From: Winogradskyella sp.
GTDB taxonomy: Bacteria; Bacteroidota; Bacteroidia; Flavobacteriales; Flavobacteriaceae
Direction: 5' to 3'
Length of the DNA stretch: 60,898 bases
Assembly: GCF_013213975.1 (NCBI RefSeq)
Contig: NZ_JABSST010000005.1
Span: 1-60,898 of the forward strand
A program made the position numbers and the translations under genes. The notes beneath the pieces are model-generated. The model did no database searches, was not told the DNA's origin, and saw only the letters and a program-made list of their open reading frames with translations. Below, piece by piece: positions 27,754 through 37,725 of the stretch (positions are counted from its first letter, which is position 1; the number at the start of each line of letters is the position of its first letter).

Positions 27754-28133
27754 TGAATCTTAATCAAATTACAATTCCGTCGCTAGATCTTAAAAGAGCG
27801 ACGGAATTTTATAAAAAGCTAGGGCTTACACTGATTGTTGATGCCTTACCGCGTTATGTTAGGTTTGAGTGCCCTGATGGTGACAGTACCTTCTCAATAC
27901 ACAACGTAAACCAATTACCAACAGGTGAAGGTATCAGTGTTTATTTTGAGATTGAAGATTTAGATTATGAAGTGAACATTCTCAAAGAAAAAGGCATTGC
28001 ATTTACAAGTGAACCCGAGGATAAGCCATTGTTTTGGAGAGAAGCACATCTTAAAGATCCAGATGGCAATCAAATTATTTTGTTCAATGCAAAAGAAAAC
28101 AGAAAAAACCCACCTTGGCGCATAAAAGAATAG
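27753..28133 (+). CDS. VOC (glyoxalase/bleomycin resistance) family protein
   Basis: 126 aa with two beta-alpha-beta-beta-beta modules. Recognisable features are NQITIPSLDLKRATEFYKKLG, YVRFECPDGDSTFSIH and LKDPDGNQIILF. The metal ligands typical of enzymes in the superfamily are partly present (Glu and His positions). It may be a dioxygenase, an isomerase or a binding protein. It is translationally coupled to the MFS transporter (TAATG overlap). Confidence 0.9.
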   Translation: MNLNQITIPSLDLKRATEFYKKLGLTLIVDALPRYVRFECPDGDSTFSIHNVNQLPTGEGISVYFEIEDLDYEVNILKEKGIAFTSEPEDKPLFWREAHLKDPDGNQIILFNAKENRKNPPWRIKE

Positions 28134-28298
28134 ACAAATAAAAATTCAATCAATTTTAGTAGCTCTCCTATTAACTGTTTTAAGGGGTAGTCTATCTAAA
28201 GACAATAGCAAAAAGTAAGTTTTATCAAAGATTCAAGTCTTGAAGTTAAGGCATAACGAATATTATAAACCAACCAATATAATGTCCAATTTCTAATT

Positions 28299-28909
28299 AT
28301 GGATGCTTTTATAACACAAAACTCAGTGCACCATATGATATTTTTCGGCAGACCGTCTTCAAAGACTATAAAAGCCATACATGTTTTTACTTTGGCAAAC
28401 ACAGATGATCTTATTACAACTTCTGAAGGCATACGATTATTACCAAACCTAATTATCTAAAGATTAACATTCCTAAAATCACTATCGTTGTTGTTCTGAA
28501 TACTTAACAGCATTGAGACAACTAGTTAAAAGATAAAGTAATGCTTAATTTGGTTAGAAAGGTCGATAAAGACGCTCAATGTATTACCTCACATCGCGAT
28601 GGTGCCTTTGTTTTAGCTAAAGCCAGATTATTAGATGATGAAGTATTCACTTAGCTTTCCAAGTGGTATTGACAAGATGCGAGCAATATTCCCAATCCTA
28701 GATATTAAAAAGGATGAAGTCTTTACTCATGATAGAAATAATATTACCTCTGAAGAAGGCGAAAAATTATTTGAAACTACCTTCTATTTAAGCCACTATT
28801 TTTACCGTAAGGAGATGAATCAGTCCTTAGCTGATGGGTTAGTTGTTGATTGGAAATTAGAAGCCGTACCGCATTTGATGATTAAAAAATTAATCATCGT
28901 ATTGGTTTA
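28299..28909 (+). pseudogene. Decayed DJ-1/PfpI family gene
   Basis: Three frames together spell one DJ-1/PfpI protein. 28299-28460 gives TIKAIHVFTLANTDDLIT and EGIRLLPN (N-terminal part). A second frame, starting before 28541 with three internal stops, gives IPKITIVVV, then CITSHRDGAFVLAKARLLDD around the nucleophile elbow, and ends at 28654. A third frame from 28635 gives FPSGIDKMRAIFP and ITSEEGEKLFETTFYLSHYF to 28910. The nucleophile-elbow cysteine position reads Arg (SHRDGAF where SHCDGAF is expected). Several nonsense and frameshift lesions mean no functional protein. Confidence 0.75.
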
Positions 28910-29337
28910 ATCTCACTATGTTTAACCACATGAGACAACACAATTTGGGTTTTTGTTTCACCATAGCTAATTAACTGATCAATGAAGGATTCTAAGTGTT
29001 TTTGATTTTTAAGAATGACCTCCATAACAATATTTTCGTTACCAGTAATACGATAACAATTAACGACTTCGTCATAGGTTTTTACTTTTTCAAGAAATGG
29101 TTTTAGCATTCCCATAAAGGCGCGTAAGGTGACTATGGCCTTAAATTGATACCCTACTTCAAACGGTGAAATAACAGTAGTAAATGCTTCAATGACTTCG
29201 GCGTCTTCAAGCTTTTTAATACGCTCACTAACCGCAGGAGAACTGATTCCCACGCGTCTTCCGATTTCGGCATTTGAAAGGCGTGCATTATCCTGTAAAC
29301 ACTTTAAAATCTTCTTATTAATATCATCAATAGCCAT
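28894..29337 (-). CDS. Lrp/AsnC family transcriptional regulator
   Basis: 147 aa. N-terminal winged helix-turn-helix (DDINKKILKCLQDNARLSNA, EIGRRVGISSPAVSERIKKL) and C-terminal RAM/AsnC ligand domain (YRITGNENIVMEVIL). These regulators respond to amino acids and often control their own gene and neighbouring transport or metabolism genes. It overlaps the end of the adjacent pseudogene by about 16 bp. Confidence 0.95.
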   Translation of the reverse strand: MAIDDINKKILKCLQDNARLSNAEIGRRVGISSPAVSERIKKLEDAEVIEAFTTVISPFEVGYQFKAIVTLRAFMGMLKPFLEKVKTYDEVVNCYRITGNENIVMEVILKNQKHLESFIDQLISYGETKTQIVLSHVVKHSEIKPIR

Positions 29338-29454
29338 TTTAAATTATTTTGACAGAAATTAACATAAATTTTAAAGCAAATATAAGCTTTTACCTTAATT
29401 ATTAAAGTAAATTGTTAAAACTACTCCGTAATTTCGTTTTAATTGCTTGCGAAA

Positions 29455-29850
29455 ATGAATTACAACCTACCATCACACTTGTCTGAGTTGCCTATATATA
29501 GAAAGGCCATGGATATCCTTATGATATCTCGATGTATATCGACTCACATTAGTCAGGATTTGTCGTATTTAAATGAAGACGGCTCAGAAGACAATAATAT
29601 CTACTTCACGGGAGATATTGTACAACAATCAACGCATTTAGCCCCAGAAATTATTAATGCTGAACGCGCACGTTTCTCTGAAAAAAAACATCAACATCTT
29701 GAAAGTCTTGAGCGCTTGACAAATAAACTTTATCGAAGTTGTAAACGATTAGAACGCTCCAAAAGCAATGGAAGAGACTATCTTCCTATTTTAAGAGGCG
29801 AACTCAAAACATTTAAAAAATTGCAGCGTAACTGGATGCTAACGCTTTAG
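29455..29850 (+). CDS. Conserved-looking helical protein of unknown function
   Basis: 131 aa from the ATG at 29455; a TTG at 29443 is possible but unneeded. The sequence is almost all alpha-helical and charged (YRKAMDILMISRCISTHI, ARFSEKKHQHLESLERLTNK), with no signal peptide or membrane helix. It could form a small helix bundle. I do not recognise a family. It overlaps the end of the convergent SigZ-like gene by 4 bp and is divergent from the Lrp regulator. Confidence 0.75.
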   Translation: MNYNLPSHLSELPIYRKAMDILMISRCISTHISQDLSYLNEDGSEDNNIYFTGDIVQQSTHLAPEIINAERARFSEKKHQHLESLERLTNKLYRSCKRLERSKSNGRDYLPILRGELKTFKKLQRNWMLTL

Positions 29851-30392
29851 TTGCATATTTTACAATCTTCTTTATCTTGTAGTTCCCCAATTAAGTAGCC
29901 TTCTTGATTCATTTTGTAACCACAACAATCCATAAACCCTTGCGCAATTAGTTTACGTCCTCTTTGAATTTGAGATTTAATGGTTGGCAGAGGTAACTCT
30001 AGACGTGTCGCGATATCCTTTTGTTTGAGTCCCATTATATCAAAAAGAAAAATAGGGTCTCTATACTTTTTAGGAAGATTAATTAAAATACCTCTAAGGC
30101 AGTCTTTTTCTGTATGACTTGAATCATCTTCGTTATCATCTACATCTTGATTAGGAATATCTAAATCAATGTCTTGCGATAAGGATCTAAAATAATCTAA
30201 TATGGTATATCTAGCAACAGAGAACAACCAGGGCTTAAGTTTAGAATTTTCCTTTAATGTATGAAGTTTCGTATGAACTTTAATAAAGGTATCCTGAAGA
30301 ATATCATCAGCCAAAGCCTCGTTTTTCACTTTACTCAATATAAAGTGCTTAATATCTGCCGAATATGTGTCCCAAGCATTCTTAGTGGTCAT
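29847..30392 (-). CDS. SigZ-like ECF sigma factor with Cys-rich tail
   Basis: 181 aa. Region 2 (LADDILQDTFIKVHTKL, LKPWLFSVARYTILDYFR) and region 4 (LFDIMGLKQKDIATRLELPLP, IKSQIQRGRKLI) are typical of ECF factors, closest to SigZ. The C-terminal 25 residues carry a DCC pair and DCKIC, possibly a metal- or redox-sensing element that could replace a separate anti-sigma factor. Upstream on the same strand, 52 bp away, is a 34-residue cysteine-rich peptide, which fits a metal- or redox-related regulon (inference). Confidence 0.9.
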   Translation of the reverse strand: MTTKNAWDTYSADIKHFILSKVKNEALADDILQDTFIKVHTKLHTLKENSKLKPWLFSVARYTILDYFRSLSQDIDLDIPNQDVDDNEDDSSHTEKDCLRGILINLPKKYRDPIFLFDIMGLKQKDIATRLELPLPTIKSQIQRGRKLIAQGFMDCCGYKMNQEGYLIGELQDKEDCKICN

Positions 30393-30444
30393 CCCTAAAT
30401 ATAAAATATCAGCTTAGAATTAGCAATTTCTAAGCTGATAATAA

Positions 30445-30549
30445 TTAACAATTACAATCTGTACATGTGCAACTTTCACAAGAACAATCTGCACATTGGC
30501 CATTGATACATGGCTCGCAATTACATGAGCATTTATCTGAATTTTTCAT
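30445..30549 (-). CDS. 34-residue cysteine-rich, metallothionein-like peptide
   Basis: ATG at 30549 to TAA at 30445. The peptide has 11 cysteines in 34 residues arranged as CSCNCEPC, CADCSCESC and CTCTDCNC, without aromatic residues. CxC and CxxC clusters of this density are typical of metallothionein-type metal binders. It lies just before the SigZ-like sigma gene and may be cotranscribed with it. It is unlike chance translation because the codon pattern is so biased. The function (zinc, copper or other thiophilic metal) is inferred. Confidence 0.75.
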   Translation of the reverse strand: MKNSDKCSCNCEPCINGQCADCSCESCTCTDCNC

Positions 30550-30620
30550 GATTTAATATTTTTTAATTCGTCTAATAGACGTAGAACCTTGAAAAAAGAT
30601 GCAAAAGGACTAAAAAAAAT

Positions 30621-33600
30621 TTACATATTTCTGCGATATTGCCCTCCCACTTCGAACAAGGCTGCTGTAATTTGTCCAAGAGAACACACCTTACATACCT
30701 CCATTAATGCTTCAAAAATATTTTGATTATGAATAGCCTTCATCTGAAGATCTTTTAATAACGCGTCAGTATTAAGGGCTTGATGTAAGTTTTTCAGTGT
30801 CTTAATTTGAAACTCCTTTTCTGCTTCTGTGGCTCTAATGACCTCAGCGGGTTGAACTGTTGGTGAACCTTTACTACTTAAAAACGTATTTACCCCAATA
30901 ATTGGAAAATCTCCATTGTGCTTCAGTGTTTCATAATACAAGCTCTCCTCTTGGATTTTTGAGCGTTGATACATGGTTTCCATAGCACCTAGAACACCTC
31001 CGCGTTCTGTAATTCGGTCAAATTCTGTAAGAACAGCTTCCTCAACCAAATCAGTTAGTTCTTCAATAATAAATGATCCTTGTATTGGATTTTCATTCTT
31101 AGCTAAGCCCAATTCTTTATTAATGATAAGCTGTATGGCCATAGCACGTCTCACTGATTCTTCAGTTGGAGTGGTTATGGCTTCATCATAGGCATTGGTA
31201 TGCAACGAGTTACAATTATCATAAATAGCATAGAGCGCTTGAAGTGTTGTTCTAATATCATTAAAATCAATCTCTTGAGCATGAAGACTTCGACCAGAGG
31301 TCTGGATATGATATTTAAGCATTTGGGCTCTTGGATTTGCACCGTATTTATGCTTTAAAGCCTTCGCCCAAATCTTACGTGCTACACGACCAATTACAGC
31401 GTATTCTGGATCGATACCGTTAGAGAAAAAGAAGGATAAATTAGGACCAAACTTATTAATATCCATTCCTCGACTTAAGTAATACTCTACATAAGTAAAT
31501 CCATTTGCTAATGTAAAAGCCAATTGCGAAATCGGATTAGCGCCAGCTTCTGCAATGTGGTAGCCAGATATAGACACTGAATAAAAATTACGTACTCCGT
31601 TATCTATAAAATATTCCTGTACGTCACCCATTAATCGTAAGGCAAATTCAGTAGAGAAAATACAGGTATTTTGAGCCTGATCTTCTTTAAGAATATCTGC
31701 TTGAACCGTTCCTCTAACTTGAGATATGGTTTTGGCTTTGATGACCTCATAAATATCCTTTGACAACACCTGATCACCAGTGACTCCTAATAGCATTAAA
31801 CCCAGTCCATCATTTCCTTTAGGAATATCTCCATTATAAGTCGGTCTATCTTTTCCTTTATACAATGCTGCAATTTTCTTTTCAACATCTTTCTCAAGAC
31901 CATTTTCCTTAATATAAATCTCGCACTGCTGATCGATAGCAGCATTCATAAAAAAGCCTAATAACATTGGTGCTGGACCATTAATAGTCATACTCACCGA
32001 TGTCATAGGGTCTGCGAGATTAAAACCAGAATACAGTTTCTTAGCATCGTCCAAACAACAAATACTTACACCTGCATTTCCAATTTTTCCATAAATATCT
32101 GGTCTGTAATCTGGATCGTTACCATATAAAGTTACACTATCAAACGCTGTTGATAAGCGCTTTGCTGGCATGCCTAGACTCACATAATGAAAGCGTCTAT
32201 TAGTACGTTCTGGCCCACCTTCCCCTGCAAACATTCGAGTTGGGTCTTCCCCAGTGCGTTTAAATGGATACAACCCTGACGCGTAAGGAAATTCACCAGG
32301 AACGTTCTCTTGTAAACTCCATCTTAAAATATCCCCCCAAGCTTGGTACTTTGGTAAGGCAACTTTAGGAATATCAGAATGTGATAAGGATTTAGTGTGC
32401 GTTTCTATTTTTATCTCTTTATCTCTTACTTTAAACGTATATACAGGATCCTTATATCGATTTACCTTATCGTCCCAACCAGTAATAATTTCCCAATTGT
32501 AAGGATCTAAATTTAACTTAACACGATCAAATTCAGCAACCAATAGTTTTATAAATTCTATATTTTCAGTAGTACTAGATATTATACTATCGCTATCAAT
32601 TCCAGATTTATCAAGTTTTGGTTTTTGACCTATAACCGACTCTAAAGTTTTATAAATACCATATAACTTCTGTGCTACTTCAACTTGAGTATTTGCAATC
32701 TTATCATAGGCACGATTATTTTCAGCGATTTCAGAAAGATATCTTGTACGCGCAGGAGGAATAACAAAGATTTTCTCACTCATCTCTTTTGAAATCTCAA
32801 ACGTTGACTTTAGATCTGCTTCAGTTTTCTCAACCAACTTATCCATTATAGCCTTGTAAAGCGTATTCATTCCTGGGTCATTGAACTGAGACGCAATAGT
32901 TCCAAATACAGGCATGGTATCCGGATCTTCATGCCATAGGTTATGATTGCGCATGTATTGTTTTTTTACATCACGAAGCGCATCTAAAGCTCCTCGTTTA
33001 TCAAACTTGTTGATCGCGACTAAATCTGCGAAATCCAGCATATCAATTTTTTCCAACTGTGTTGCTGCACCAAATTCAGGAGTCATAACATAAAGCGACA
33101 CATCACTATGCTCCAAAATTTCAGTGTCAGATTGACCAATACCTGATGTTTCTAAAATAATTAAATCATACTCAGCGGCCTTTAAAACCTCAACAGCCTC
33201 ATTAACATATTTCGACAACGCCAAATTCGATTGACGTGTTGCCAGGCTTCGCATATACACTCTCGGTGAATTAATAGCATTCATTCGAATACGATCACCT
33301 AAAAGTGCACCACCTGTTTTACGTTTTGAAGGATCAACTGACACTAGCCCAACAGTCTTGTTTGGAAAATCAATCAGAAAACGACGCACCAATTCATCTA
33401 CTAAGGATGACTTACCTGCACCACCTGTTCCTGTAATTCCAAGCACAGGTGTTTTTGAGTTAATATTCTTTGTATGGATGCTATCAAGGGTAGTTTTAGC
33501 AACATCAGGGAAATTTTCAGCTGCAGAAATAACACGAGCAATTGACTTAGGATTCTTTTCATGCAATACGTTAACCTCTCCATTTAATTGATCACCTATC

Positions 33601-34037
33601 GCGAAGTCAGATTTCTTAACAAGGTCATTAATCATACCTTGCAAACCCATTTCTCGTCCATCATCGGGAGAATAAATTCTTGTAATGCCATAGTCCATTA
33701 GGTCTTTAATTTCTTCAGGGAGAATAACACCTCCGCCACCTCCGAAGATTTTGATATGACCAGCGCCTTTCTCTTTAAGTAAATCATACATATACTTAAA
33801 GTATTCGTTATGACCTCCTTGATAGGAAGTCATTGCAATGGCATTTGCATCTTCTTGAATAGCAGTATTAACCACTTCTTCAACACTTCTATCATGACCT
33901 AAATGTATGACTTCAACACCTGTTGCTTGAATAATACGGCGCATAATATTTATAGCTGCGTCATGGCCATCAAAAAGTGAAGCGGCAGTTACTATTCTTA
34001 CTTTATACTTAGGCTTATATGGTGCGACTTGTTCCAT
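30621..34037 (-). CDS. icmF: Fused isobutyryl-CoA mutase IcmF
   Basis: 1138 aa. N-terminal B12-binding domain (about 10-145) has the histidine motif [10 protein letters not shown] and the glycine run IFGGGGGVI. The middle is a MeaB-like G-protein chaperone with P-loop [12 protein letters not shown]. The C-terminal TIM barrel is a methylmalonyl-CoA-mutase-type catalytic domain ([38 protein letters not shown]). This domain order is diagnostic of IcmF, which interconverts isobutyryl-CoA and n-butyryl-CoA with adenosylcobalamin. A role in branched-chain acid breakdown is likely. Confidence 0.94.
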   Translation of the reverse strand: MEQVAPYKPKYKVRIVTAASLFDGHDAAINIMRRIIQATGVEVIHLGHDRSVEEVVNTAIQEDANAIAMTSYQGGHNEYFKYMYDLLKEKGAGHIKIFGGGGGVILPEEIKDLMDYGITRIYSPDDGREMGLQGMINDLVKKSDFAIGDQLNGEVNVLHEKNPKSIARVISAAENFPDVAKTTLDSIHTKNINSKTPVLGITGTGGAGKSSLVDELVRRFLIDFPNKTVGLVSVDPSKRKTGGALLGDRIRMNAINSPRVYMRSLATRQSNLALSKYVNEAVEVLKAAEYDLIILETSGIGQSDTEILEHSDVSLYVMTPEFGAATQLEKIDMLDFADLVAINKFDKRGALDALRDVKKQYMRNHNLWHEDPDTMPVFGTIASQFNDPGMNTLYKAIMDKLVEKTEADLKSTFEISKEMSEKIFVIPPARTRYLSEIAENNRAYDKIANTQVEVAQKLYGIYKTLESVIGQKPKLDKSGIDSDSIISSTTENIEFIKLLVAEFDRVKLNLDPYNWEIITGWDDKVNRYKDPVYTFKVRDKEIKIETHTKSLSHSDIPKVALPKYQAWGDILRWSLQENVPGEFPYASGLYPFKRTGEDPTRMFAGEGGPERTNRRFHYVSLGMPAKRLSTAFDSVTLYGNDPDYRPDIYGKIGNAGVSICCLDDAKKLYSGFNLADPMTSVSMTINGPAPMLLGFFMNAAIDQQCEIYIKENGLEKDVEKKIAALYKGKDRPTYNGDIPKGNDGLGLMLLGVTGDQVLSKDIYEVIKAKTISQVRGTVQADILKEDQAQNTCIFSTEFALRLMGDVQEYFIDNGVRNFYSVSISGYHIAEAGANPISQLAFTLANGFTYVEYYLSRGMDINKFGPNLSFFFSNGIDPEYAVIGRVARKIWAKALKHKYGANPRAQMLKYHIQTSGRSLHAQEIDFNDIRTTLQALYAIYDNCNSLHTNAYDEAITTPTEESVRRAMAIQLIINKELGLAKNENPIQGSFIIEELTDLVEEAVLTEFDRITERGGVLGAMETMYQRSKIQEESLYYETLKHNGDFPIIGVNTFLSSKGSPTVQPAEVIRATEAEKEFQIKTLKNLHQALNTDALLKDLQMKAIHNQNIFEALMEVCKVCSLGQITAALFEVGGQYRRNM

Positions 34038-34181
34038 TCGTAAAAATCTAGCTTAATTCGATAGCAAATTTACGGAATATTCAAAAATATTACACAATAA
34101 TTATGAATAATATAAAACCAAGAACTACATCCCAAAACTTACTATTTTGCAATACTTAAGTACTATGCAAATATTCAAAAT

Positions 34182-35036
34182 ATGCAAAAAATTACACTGC
34201 TGATACATTGTATTGACCAACCAAATATTATTGCTTCTGTAACTAATTTCATGGCACTAAGTAATGGAAACATTGTTTATATCGATCAGCATGTTGATCG
34301 CGAACAAAATATATTCTTTATGCGCCTTGAATGTGAGTTTATTTCGGACTCATTTTCTGTTGAAAGTTTTAAAGAATTGTTCCAAAATGCATTAGTGGAT
34401 AAGTTTGATTTAAAATGGCGCATCTATTCGGCAAATAAAAAGCCAAAAATGGCCTTATTCGTGTCTAAATATGACCACTGTCTTTACGATATTTTAGGAC
34501 GCTATAATTCAGGTGAACTAAATTTAGAAATCCCTTTTATAGTGAGTAATCATGAGGATCTTAAGTCTATAGCTGATAATTTTAAAATTCCTTTTCATTA
34601 TATCCCAATCGTAAAGGAGAATAAAAAAGAAGCAGAACTTAAACAATTAGAATTATTAGAAACACATCAAATTGATTTTGTTGTATTAGCGCGTTATATG
34701 CAAATAGTTTCTCATCTTTTAATTAACAAGTATCCAAATAAAATAATTAATATTCACCATTCTTTCTTACCTGCATTTGTTGGTGCAAAACCGTACCATT
34801 CCGCTTTTAAAAGGGGTGTAAAGATCATTGGCGCAACAAGTCATTACATTACAGAAGAGCTAGATGCAGGTCCAATTATTGAGCAAAATGTAGCTCATGT
34901 ATCTCATTCTTATTCCATCAAAGATCTAATTGCCAAAGGACGTGATTTAGAGAAAATTGTACTCTCTAATGCTATTAAACTTCACGCTAATCGAAAAGTT
35001 ATGGTGTTTAATAATAAAACGGTAATATTCTCGTAG
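34182..35036 (+). CDS. purU: Formyltetrahydrofolate deformylase
   Basis: 284 aa. An N-terminal ACT domain (about 1-80) is followed by a formyltransferase-fold hydrolase with FVVLARYMQIVSHLLI, INIHHSFLPAFVGAKPYHSA and GATSHYITEELDAGPII. It releases formate from 10-formyltetrahydrofolate, supplying formate for purine synthesis and balancing one-carbon pools. It converges with the PqqB-like gene with a 2-bp gap. Confidence 0.95.
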   Translation: MQKITLLIHCIDQPNIIASVTNFMALSNGNIVYIDQHVDREQNIFFMRLECEFISDSFSVESFKELFQNALVDKFDLKWRIYSANKKPKMALFVSKYDHCLYDILGRYNSGELNLEIPFIVSNHEDLKSIADNFKIPFHYIPIVKENKKEAELKQLELLETHQIDFVVLARYMQIVSHLLINKYPNKIINIHHSFLPAFVGAKPYHSAFKRGVKIIGATSHYITEELDAGPIIEQNVAHVSHSYSIKDLIAKGRDLEKIVLSNAIKLHANRKVMVFNNKTVIFS

Positions 35037-35038
35037 TA

Positions 35039-36007
35039 CTAAAGCGCAAAATTATCTCCTTGCTTAGCAAAATTAAAGCCCAATAATTTTAAACTATCCT
35101 TTAATCTATGACTATCCTTTAAAGCAGGATTTGTATGATTAAAATGAATAAAGTGAATTTTTTGCCTTATCTCTTGGGCCTCATTTTCAAATAAACTTGT
35201 GGTTTCCGTTATAAAAGGATGAGGAATTTTACTCATATCTCGTTTGAGTTCGCCATCCCTAAAGAATGAAGCATCCAAGAATGCATAATTGACTTTTTTA
35301 ACTTCCTCAACTATATTTCTATTCCATCTATCCCATTTATCAATATCTGGGATAAACAATGCAGATTTATTTGGTCCTTCTATCGTATAACCAACGGTTT
35401 CAGAATATTCATCACGGTGCGGCACTAAGATTGGAGTTACTTTTAGTTTTGGACTCGGCATAACTATTGAGTCTTGCTTTAATTTTTTGAGGTTTATATT
35501 TTCCAAAGCAACTAATTGACTCCAAGGACCATTAGTTTCTATATATTGCTTCATACGTGGCATGGCATATACTGGAACTTTATTTGCTCCAAGTGCCTCT
35601 CTACCCAATTGCATGAGCCCTGTATAATGCCCAATATGTGCATGAGTCAAGAAAATACCATTTATAATAGAACCATTATCTATGTGTTGTTTTTTTAAAA
35701 CTTCTGTTTGCTCTGCAATATCAGGAGTAGCATCAAATAACCATTTCTGCTTTGTACTATGATCAATTAATCCCAAACAAGACACCAATTTTTTGGACTC
35801 TTCTCCTCTAAAGTACGCTGCACAGCATTCCTTTTCACAGTTAATTTGAGGATAACCAGCATCTTGGGCAATCCCTAAAACAGTTATATACTGTTTAGCT
35901 TTAGAAGATGCACCCAAATTTGAGATTTCACGATTATTCACGGCAACTTCCGTACAATTAGAAAATACAAGAAAAAATAATACGAATGAATATTGATAGG
36001 CTTTCAT
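35039..36007 (-). CDS. PqqB-like MBL-fold hydrolase, lipoprotein
   Basis: 322 aa from the ATG at 36007, chosen because it yields a lipoprotein signal (YSFVLFFLVFSNC). An in-frame ATG at 36091 would add 28 residues and overlap the divergent gene. The beta-lactamase-fold metal motif is degenerate or alternative (FLTHAHIGHYTGL), as in PqqB. A cysteine-rich block (INCEKECCAAYF) follows VLGIAQDAGYPQ. Substrate is unknown; no other pqq genes are present, so a PQQ role is not supported. Confidence 0.85.
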   Translation of the reverse strand: MKAYQYSFVLFFLVFSNCTEVAVNNREISNLGASSKAKQYITVLGIAQDAGYPQINCEKECCAAYFRGEESKKLVSCLGLIDHSTKQKWLFDATPDIAEQTEVLKKQHIDNGSIINGIFLTHAHIGHYTGLMQLGREALGANKVPVYAMPRMKQYIETNGPWSQLVALENINLKKLKQDSIVMPSPKLKVTPILVPHRDEYSETVGYTIEGPNKSALFIPDIDKWDRWNRNIVEEVKKVNYAFLDASFFRDGELKRDMSKIPHPFITETTSLFENEAQEIRQKIHFIHFNHTNPALKDSHRLKDSLKLLGFNFAKQGDNFAL

Positions 36008-36047
36008 AGGAACATATATCTTTGTTAAAGATAAAAACCCAAAACTT

Positions 36048-36752
36048 ATGATAAAAAGAATCTTCACCTTACTTATTGTTTTTAACTTCACAGCCTGTGC
36101 TGAATTACAAAACGTAATTAATGAATTACCTCAAGGCGGTACCTTAAGTAATGCCGATATCGCAGCTGGATTGCGTCAAGCTCTTGACTTTGGAATTGAT
36201 AAACAAGTAAGTAAACTTACTCAGAAAGACGGATTTTATAAAAATGAACTCGTTAAAATATTATTACCTGAAGAATTACAAAAGGTTGATAAAGCCTTGA
36301 GAAATGTTGGATTAGGTAGTCTTGCTGATAGTGGTTTAAAAGCACTTAATAGAGCGGCAGAAGATGCTGTTAAAGAAGCTACTCCAATTTTTGTAAGTGC
36401 TGTAAAAGACATTACGTTTACCGATGCAAAAAATATTCTTTTAGGTGATGATAGTGCGGCAACCAATTATTTGACCACTAAAACACAAACAGCGCTATAT
36501 GACAAATTTAGGCCTGTTATTCAAAACTCATTTAGCAAGGTCGGAGCAGATCAAATATGGACTAACCTAATCACGAAGTACAATACGCTCCCACTAACTA
36601 ATAATGTTAATCCAGATTTGACTGACTACGTAACATCAGAAGCCTTAGAGGGTGTATATACCATGATAGCACTAGAAGAAAAAGAAATTAGAAATAAAAT
36701 GTCTTCTAGAAGTACGGATCTATTGAAAAAGGTATTTGCGCTTCAAGACTAA
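36048..36752 (+). CDS. DUF4197 lipoprotein
   Basis: 234 aa. A lipobox-like signal (IVFNFTACAEL) precedes the DUF4197 body: TLSNADIAAGLRQALDFGID, GFYKNELVKILLPEEL, DAKNILLGDDSAATNYLTTK. The family is secreted and all-helical, of unknown function, common in Bacteroidota and Proteobacteria. It is divergent from the PqqB-like gene. Confidence 0.93.
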   Translation: MIKRIFTLLIVFNFTACAELQNVINELPQGGTLSNADIAAGLRQALDFGIDKQVSKLTQKDGFYKNELVKILLPEELQKVDKALRNVGLGSLADSGLKALNRAAEDAVKEATPIFVSAVKDITFTDAKNILLGDDSAATNYLTTKTQTALYDKFRPVIQNSFSKVGADQIWTNLITKYNTLPLTNNVNPDLTDYVTSEALEGVYTMIALEEKEIRNKMSSRSTDLLKKVFALQD

Positions 36753-36819
36753 AAAATAAACAATCAGTGATTTACAGAAAATATTAATGACTTAAAAAAC
36801 GTTTGAGTCACTTTAGTTT

Positions 36820-37020
36820 ATACCTGCTACACAGATTAGAATATTAAATGCGTTGGCTCATTTAGAAGGATTACTCCAAATAGAATAAAATTTGAAATTT
36901 GAATATCAGGGATTGATCAAGCTGGCCTATAATTTAAGACAAACAGATCGTAATTTGAGTGACATCTCAGAATTTAAGGTAACTATGGTAAAAGTGAAAT
37001 TAATAAGCTTTAATTTATAA
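36820..37020 (+). pseudogene. Gene debris, plus strand
   Basis: A frame of about 65 codons from before 36835 to the TAA at 37018 is broken by only one stop (36886). It reads ILNALAHLEGLLQIE, then NLKFEYQGLIKLAYNLRQTD. In such AT-rich DNA this is longer than expected by chance and has protein-like composition, but I do not recognise a family. Confidence 0.3.
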
Positions 37021-37089
37021 TTAGAGATCCTACATATCCTCAAATTAATCCGTTCGTTTATATAAGCCATCAAAGACAATAATAACCTA

Positions 37090-37480
37090 ACCATCTTCAG
37101 TTATTGTTTTCCAAAGTGGTCTTGCAGTTCCATCTTCATTATGAGTCCTATTAATGCAATGGTAAAACGATTTCGCTCTGACATTACTTTCTTCTGTTTT
37201 CAGTATCATTTTAATTTTCAATTTTAATACCATTAAAGTAGAGGTGTTGTCCTTGGTAATCTGCCCAGATTTATTCCTAGTGTTTAGCTGTATAACTGTA
37301 AATATTATTACTTACACCTCTGTATCCTGGTGAGTTGCTAGTCCAATTCTATTGAAGAATACATTGACTCTGAATCTTCATAATAACATTTTTGACCTGC
37401 TTCAGATTCATCTGTATTAGTAACTTACCAAGTCCCAATCCAAAACCGAATTTAGCGTGTTTTTCTGAGCACCAATTAAT
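37090..37480 (-). pseudogene. Decayed gene of unknown family, minus strand
   Basis: Read on the minus strand, successive frames give ESEAGQKCYYEDSESMYSS, WTSNSPGYRGVSNNIYSYTA, then IWADYQGQHLYFNGIKIEN and FYHCINRTHNEDGTARPLW, separated by stops and frameshifts. The pieces look like one exported protein, but no family is recognised. The rest of the 970-bp gap between the DUF4197 gene and 37723 holds only the debris at 36820 and the small RNA candidate. Confidence 0.45.
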
Positions 37481-37615
37481 GAGGTTTTTTTTGCGTAAAA
37501 AATACTACTGAGAATAGTATTATACATGATATATTGATTGGTTTCTTCAAAATTGATATAGTTTAACTACATACTATTAAAGTATATTTAATTGTATGCT
37601 AATATTAACATAACA

Positions 37616-37725
37616 TTGATTAAACTTTTAGTTAGCATCTTTGCATTGCAAAAGAGATAAGTCTTAAAAGAGATTCGCACAGTTAGTTAGTTCAAAGTCG
37701 GTATTGTCGTTGATACCGACTTTTT
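37616..37725 (+). ncRNA. Candidate small RNA (promoter 37616-37643, terminator 37694-37725)
   Basis: A TTG (37616-37618), 17 bases, then CATCTTTG (37636-37643) matches the Bacteroidota promoter with one change from TAnnTTTG. Transcription would start near 37649. About 45 bases later a terminator hairpin occurs (AAAGTCGGTAT / ATACCGACTTT, 8-base loop, followed by TTTTT). No start codon opens a useful frame between them, so a ~77-nt RNA is predicted. The hairpin also overlaps the stop of the convergent gene at 37724 and can end both transcripts. Confidence 0.5.

Noticed and set aside
28196..28432. 78-codon open frame on the minus strand
   Set aside because: It lies opposite the DJ-1/PfpI remnant, has no protein-like features and is explained as a shadow of former coding sequence.
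35039..36007. PQQ biosynthesis gene pqqB
   Set aside because: No other pqq gene is nearby and the protein is a lipoprotein; only the fold family is supported.
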